This document shows positions 12,631 through 15,046 of a stretch of DNA of 15,046 nucleotides, piece by piece (the first letter of the stretch is position 1; the number at the start of each line of letters is the position of its first letter). Made by a program: the position numbers and the translations under genes. Source of the stretch: J134 sp964484045 (GTDB taxonomy: Bacteria > Pseudomonadota > Alphaproteobacteria > Sphingomonadales > Rhodothalassiaceae); assembly GCA_964484045.1 (NCBI GenBank), contig CAZAEP010000033.1:1-15046 (forward strand), read 5' to 3'. The notes under the pieces were generated by a model that made no database searches, was not told the origin of the DNA, and saw nothing but the letters and a program-made list of their open reading frames with translations.

Positions 12631-13354
12631 GCGCCCATCCGCCAGCAACGTCACCATCTTCGACTTCAAGCGCAACCGCGTCCGCGTGACGCTGATCGAC
12701 GGCGAGCCGTGGTTCGTGGCCGCCGATGTGTGCCGGGCGCTGTTCATCAACTACAACACAGAGGCTGGAGCTTACCCATACACACAACACCTCCGCACCG
12801 ATGAAAAGAGGACCGCACACCGCAGCGACCCAAGTACCCATGGACTTTTCATGGGTACTTCCGGCGGCAGCAGGCTGATGCTGATCTCCGAGTCCGGCCT
12901 GTACAAGCTGATCCTGCGGTCCAACAAGCCCGAGGCCGTCGAGTTTCAGGACTGGGTGACCCGCGAAGTCCTCCCCGCCATCCGCAAGACGGGCGGCTAC
13001 ATGCTCAAAGGATCGGACCGCGATAAGATCGCCGAAGGGACCACCGAGGAGTTCCGCATGCCGAAGGACTTTGCCGGCGCCTTCGAGCCCACCGCCAAGC
13101 TCGCCCGGCAGCCCACATCGGCCCGGGCCGTGGGAGGCGAGAGCCGGCAGACGCGAGGATGTCCTTCAGGGGCCGCCTCTTGTCCGCCTCGGAGCGCCCA
13201 TAATTGGGTAGCAAGCGCTTCAGCACCCGGCAGGGCCGCAGGATCGACCAAGGACGCCCGCTCATGCGGTCCCGGCATCCGCCGGTGCGTCCATGAGGCC
13301 GGCCCTTGGGCGGGCGCTGCGGTCTTCCTCTCTCGTCGAAGACACCATTCCTGA
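12488..13354 (+). CDS. BRO-N domain (antirepressor-like) protein, probably decayed at both ends
   Basis: The frame is open for 288 residues from a TTG with no good ribosome-binding site. Residues about 54-174 (roughly 12647-13012) are a clear BRO N-terminal domain: NVTIFDFKRNRVRVTLIDGE, PWFVAADVCRAL, then RLMLISESGLYKLILRSNKP and FQDWVTREVLPAIRKTGGYM. The domain binds DNA and is found in phage antirepressors and other mobile-element regulators. No ATG or GTG precedes the domain in frame, and residues 1-53 look non-coding. The usual coiled-coil and C-terminal domain are missing: after about residue 200 the frame runs antisense through an integrase fragment. I regard it as a truncated or pseudo gene that may still make a BRO-N protein. 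Confidence 0.65.
   Translation: MTIEGSRLPPYPRGPCREFLGAPGAQETAIRTQRGTLGSPWSGSNVLERPSASNVTIFDFKRNRVRVTLIDGEPWFVAADVCRALFINYNTEAGAYPYTQHLRTDEKRTAHRSDPSTHGLFMGTSGGSRLMLISESGLYKLILRSNKPEAVEFQDWVTREVLPAIRKTGGYMLKGSDRDKIAEGTTEEFRMPKDFAGAFEPTAKLARQPTSARAVGGESRQTRGCPSGAASCPPRSAHNWVASASAPGRAAGSTKDARSCGPGIRRCVHEAGPWAGAAVFLSRRRHHS
12832..12860. repeat. Perfect 11-bp inverted repeat inside the BRO-N coding region
   Basis: AAGTACCCATG (12832-12842) and CATGGGTACTT (12850-12860) are perfect complements with a 7-base loop. The arms encode part of the loop region of the domain (PSTHGLFMGT). Confidence 0.6.
13146..13226 (-). pseudogene. Fragment of a second tyrosine recombinase gene
   Basis: Read on the minus strand this 27-codon stretch aligns without gaps to residues 225-251 of the integrase in this window, with 17 identities including LKRL, PNYGRS, RRPL and ILA, plus conservative changes (D for E, K for Q). 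The DNA shares runs such as AATTATGGGCGCTC. Homology stops on both sides, so only a core-binding-domain scrap is left, inverted relative to the intact integrase. Confidence 0.7.
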
Positions 13355-13469
13355 TCGGTCCCGAGCCATGAAGGCGGGAACGGCTTCGGCGCTGCCGTCG
13401 GCCCTCTCCCGGGTGTTACTGATAACGGTAAGGCCGGTCTGAGGCTGTTCTCAAGGCCCTCGTCACACG
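13227..13469. other. Apparent non-coding junction DNA
   Basis: I see no recognisable gene between the integrase fragment and the hsdR stop. Frames across it have no ribosome-binding sites or domain features. No strong terminator is visible behind hsdR; only weak stems are present (GTTA-CTGA-TAAC near 13420). Confidence 0.35.
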
Positions 13470-15046
13470 TCAGGAGACCCACTGGGCTGCCAGCGCTTCC
13501 GCCTGCTGCAAGACCGTGCGCACGGCCGCATCCTGAAGATCGGGAGGATAGCCGTATTTGCGCAGGATTCGCTTGACCAGCACCCGCATGCGCGCCCTGG
13601 CGCTTTCGCGATGGTTCCAGTCGACCGTGACGTTGTTCTTGAGACTGGTAAGCAGCTCGTGCGCGATGACCTTGAGCGAATCGTTGCCCATGACCTCCAC
13701 CGCGCTCTCATTTTCTGCGAGCGCATCGTAGAAGGCGATTTCCTCATCCGTCAGCCCGAGCTCTTCGCCGCGTTCTCGCGCGGCTCTCATGTCCTTCGCG
13801 AGATGGATCAGCTCCTGAATCATCTCGACCGTGCTGATGGCATTGGTGTGATAGCGAGCGATGGCTTTTTCCAGCCGCTCCGAGAATCGCTTCTTCTCCA
13901 CCACATTGTGCAGGCTGCGGGACCGAATCCGGTCGCCGAGAAGTTTCTTCAGCGCCGCCAACGCGAGGTTCTTCTTTTCCAGCGCCTGAACTTCCGCGAG
14001 GAATTCGTCCGACAGGATCGAAATGTCAGGACTCTTGAGACCCGCTGCCCGCAGGATATCGACAATCTCGGTGGAGACCACCGCGCGGTCGATGATCTGG
14101 CGAACGGCGAGCTCACGTTCGGCGGTCGAACGACCGCCAGCGGGCGAAGACTTCACCAGGGCGGCCCGCACCGCCTGGAAGAAGGCCACCTCGTCGCGCA
14201 GCGCCCGGGCCGCTTCGCTTGCCGCCGCAAGCGCGAAGGCCTTGGACAACGCGAGCACGGCATCTTGGAAGCGGCGCCGCGCCTTCTTCTTCGCCTCTTC
14301 GTCGGTCTCCCGAGCCGCCCATTCTTCCTGCTTGCCTAGAATCCAGTCCAGGGCGGCCGCCAGCGTCTCCAGTCGTTCCCGCGGCGTTCCATCGATGCCG
14401 CGGGAATAGTCGAAACCATGGAACATCGCCCGCACGATTTCGTATCTCTCCTTGAGAAGGGCGACGGCCTCTTCCTCCTCGATCCCGACCTGCTTCTGAT
14501 CGCTCGGCGAGTAATCGCGCAGCGCATTCTTCAGGTTCTGGGCGATCCCGATGTAATCGACGACGAGGCCGGCCGGCTTGTCGCGAAAGACGCGATTGAC
14601 CCGGGCAATCGCCTGCATCAGCCCGTGCCCGCGCATCGGCTTGTCGATGTACATGGTATGCATGGCCGGGGCGTCGAAGCCGGTGAGCCACATGTCGCAG
14701 ACGATGACGAGCTTCAAGGGGTCCGCCGGGTCCTTGGCGCGTTTGGCGAGCAGCTCGCGGCGCGCCCTGGTGCCGATATGCGCTTGCCATTCCGGCGGGT
14801 CCGAGGCGCTGCCGGTCATCACCACCTTGATCCGGCCCGCACTGTCGTCGTCGCTGTGCCAATCCGGGCGCAGAGCCACGATCTCGTCATAGAGCGCAAC
14901 ACAGATGCGCCGGCTCATGCAGACCACCATGCCCTTGCCATCCATGGCCTGAAGGCGCGCCTCGAAATGCTCCACGATGTCGCGCGCCACCATCCGGAGC
15001 CGCTTTTTCGCGCCGACGAGCGCCTCGACGGTCGCCCCTTTCTGTT
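13470..15046 (-). CDS. hsdR: Type I restriction enzyme R subunit (HsdR), C-terminal part
   Basis: The frame is open to the right edge, so the N-terminal nuclease and the first helicase domain lie outside; about 524 residues are visible. HsdR is the ATP-driven translocase and nuclease of type I restriction systems and works in an R2M2S complex with HsdM and HsdS against unmodified DNA. Visible: the second RecA-like helicase domain with motif IV-like KGMVVCMSRRICVALYDEI, motif V (VIVCDMWLTGFDAPAMHTMY) and motif VI (LMQAIARVNRVF), then the helical C-terminal domain (DUF3387 type: FHGFDYSRG, then LTDEEIAFYDAL and VDWNHRESARARMRVLVKRI). It ends QWVS at a normal C-terminus. The gene would be the last of its operon, with hsdM and hsdS expected to the right. 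Confidence 0.93.
   Translation of the reverse strand, partial: QKGATVEALVGAKKRLRMVARDIVEHFEARLQAMDGKGMVVCMSRRICVALYDEIVALRPDWHSDDDSAGRIKVVMTGSASDPPEWQAHIGTRARRELLAKRAKDPADPLKLVIVCDMWLTGFDAPAMHTMYIDKPMRGHGLMQAIARVNRVFRDKPAGLVVDYIGIAQNLKNALRDYSPSDQKQVGIEEEEAVALLKERYEIVRAMFHGFDYSRGIDGTPRERLETLAAALDWILGKQEEWAARETDEEAKKKARRRFQDAVLALSKAFALAAASEAARALRDEVAFFQAVRAALVKSSPAGGRSTAERELAVRQIIDRAVVSTEIVDILRAAGLKSPDISILSDEFLAEVQALEKKNLALAALKKLLGDRIRSRSLHNVVEKKRFSERLEKAIARYHTNAISTVEMIQELIHLAKDMRAARERGEELGLTDEEIAFYDALAENESAVEVMGNDSLKVIAHELLTSLKNNVTVDWNHRESARARMRVLVKRILRKYGYPPDLQDAAVRTVLQQAEALAAQWVS

Overview
The window reads as chromosomal DNA of a high-GC alphaproteobacterium, most of it dense and bacterial in layout, followed from about 9.7 kb by an integrated accessory element. 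The assignment rests on the RNase D type, a TorF-type porin, the kinase architectures and an alphaproteobacterial-looking tRNA-Gln tail. The genus cannot be named from the sequence.

Left part (1-2089): the 3' part of ribonuclease D converges on a small TorF-family porin; the two stop codons share a CTAG. The porin has an AT-rich upstream region with a 7-bp inverted repeat. Its mRNA leader can fold into a long hairpin that buries part of the Shine-Dalgarno sequence.

Central part (2090-9203): this is the main interest, an unusual DSF (diffusible signal factor) type quorum-sensing locus. On the minus strand two overlapping genes encode a REC-PAS-histidine kinase whose receiver resembles that of RpfG, and an RpfC-like membrane hybrid kinase (TM-HisKA-HATPase-REC-HPt). 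Divergent from them is a DSF-synthase (RpfF) crotonase with both catalytic glutamates. It is fused through a Pro/Ala/Arg linker to a heme-oxygenase-like di-metal oxidase (HDO) domain whose metal-ligand pattern looks intact. An in-frame ATG with a strong Shine-Dalgarno sequence inside the linker could also yield the HDO domain alone. The obvious reading is a signal synthase joined to a tailoring oxidase, sensed by the neighbouring kinases; no HD-GYP (RpfG output) protein is visible. A secreted PEP-CTERM protein converges on this gene and overlaps its 3' end by 14 bp.

Right part (9685-15046): a 24-bp tRNA-Gln 3' end on the minus strand marks the left edge of an integrated element. Behind it lie three 13-bp TGTAAC repeats and a tyrosine recombinase with all six catalytic residues. 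Then come a repeat- and palindrome-rich non-coding stretch, a small unknown protein, a BRO-N antirepressor-like gene whose 3' end runs into an antisense fragment of a second integrase, and the C-terminal half of a type I restriction subunit HsdR running off the right edge. The island is probably a defence-carrying element with decayed mosaic cargo. An intact tRNA-Gln gene is predicted beyond the right edge.
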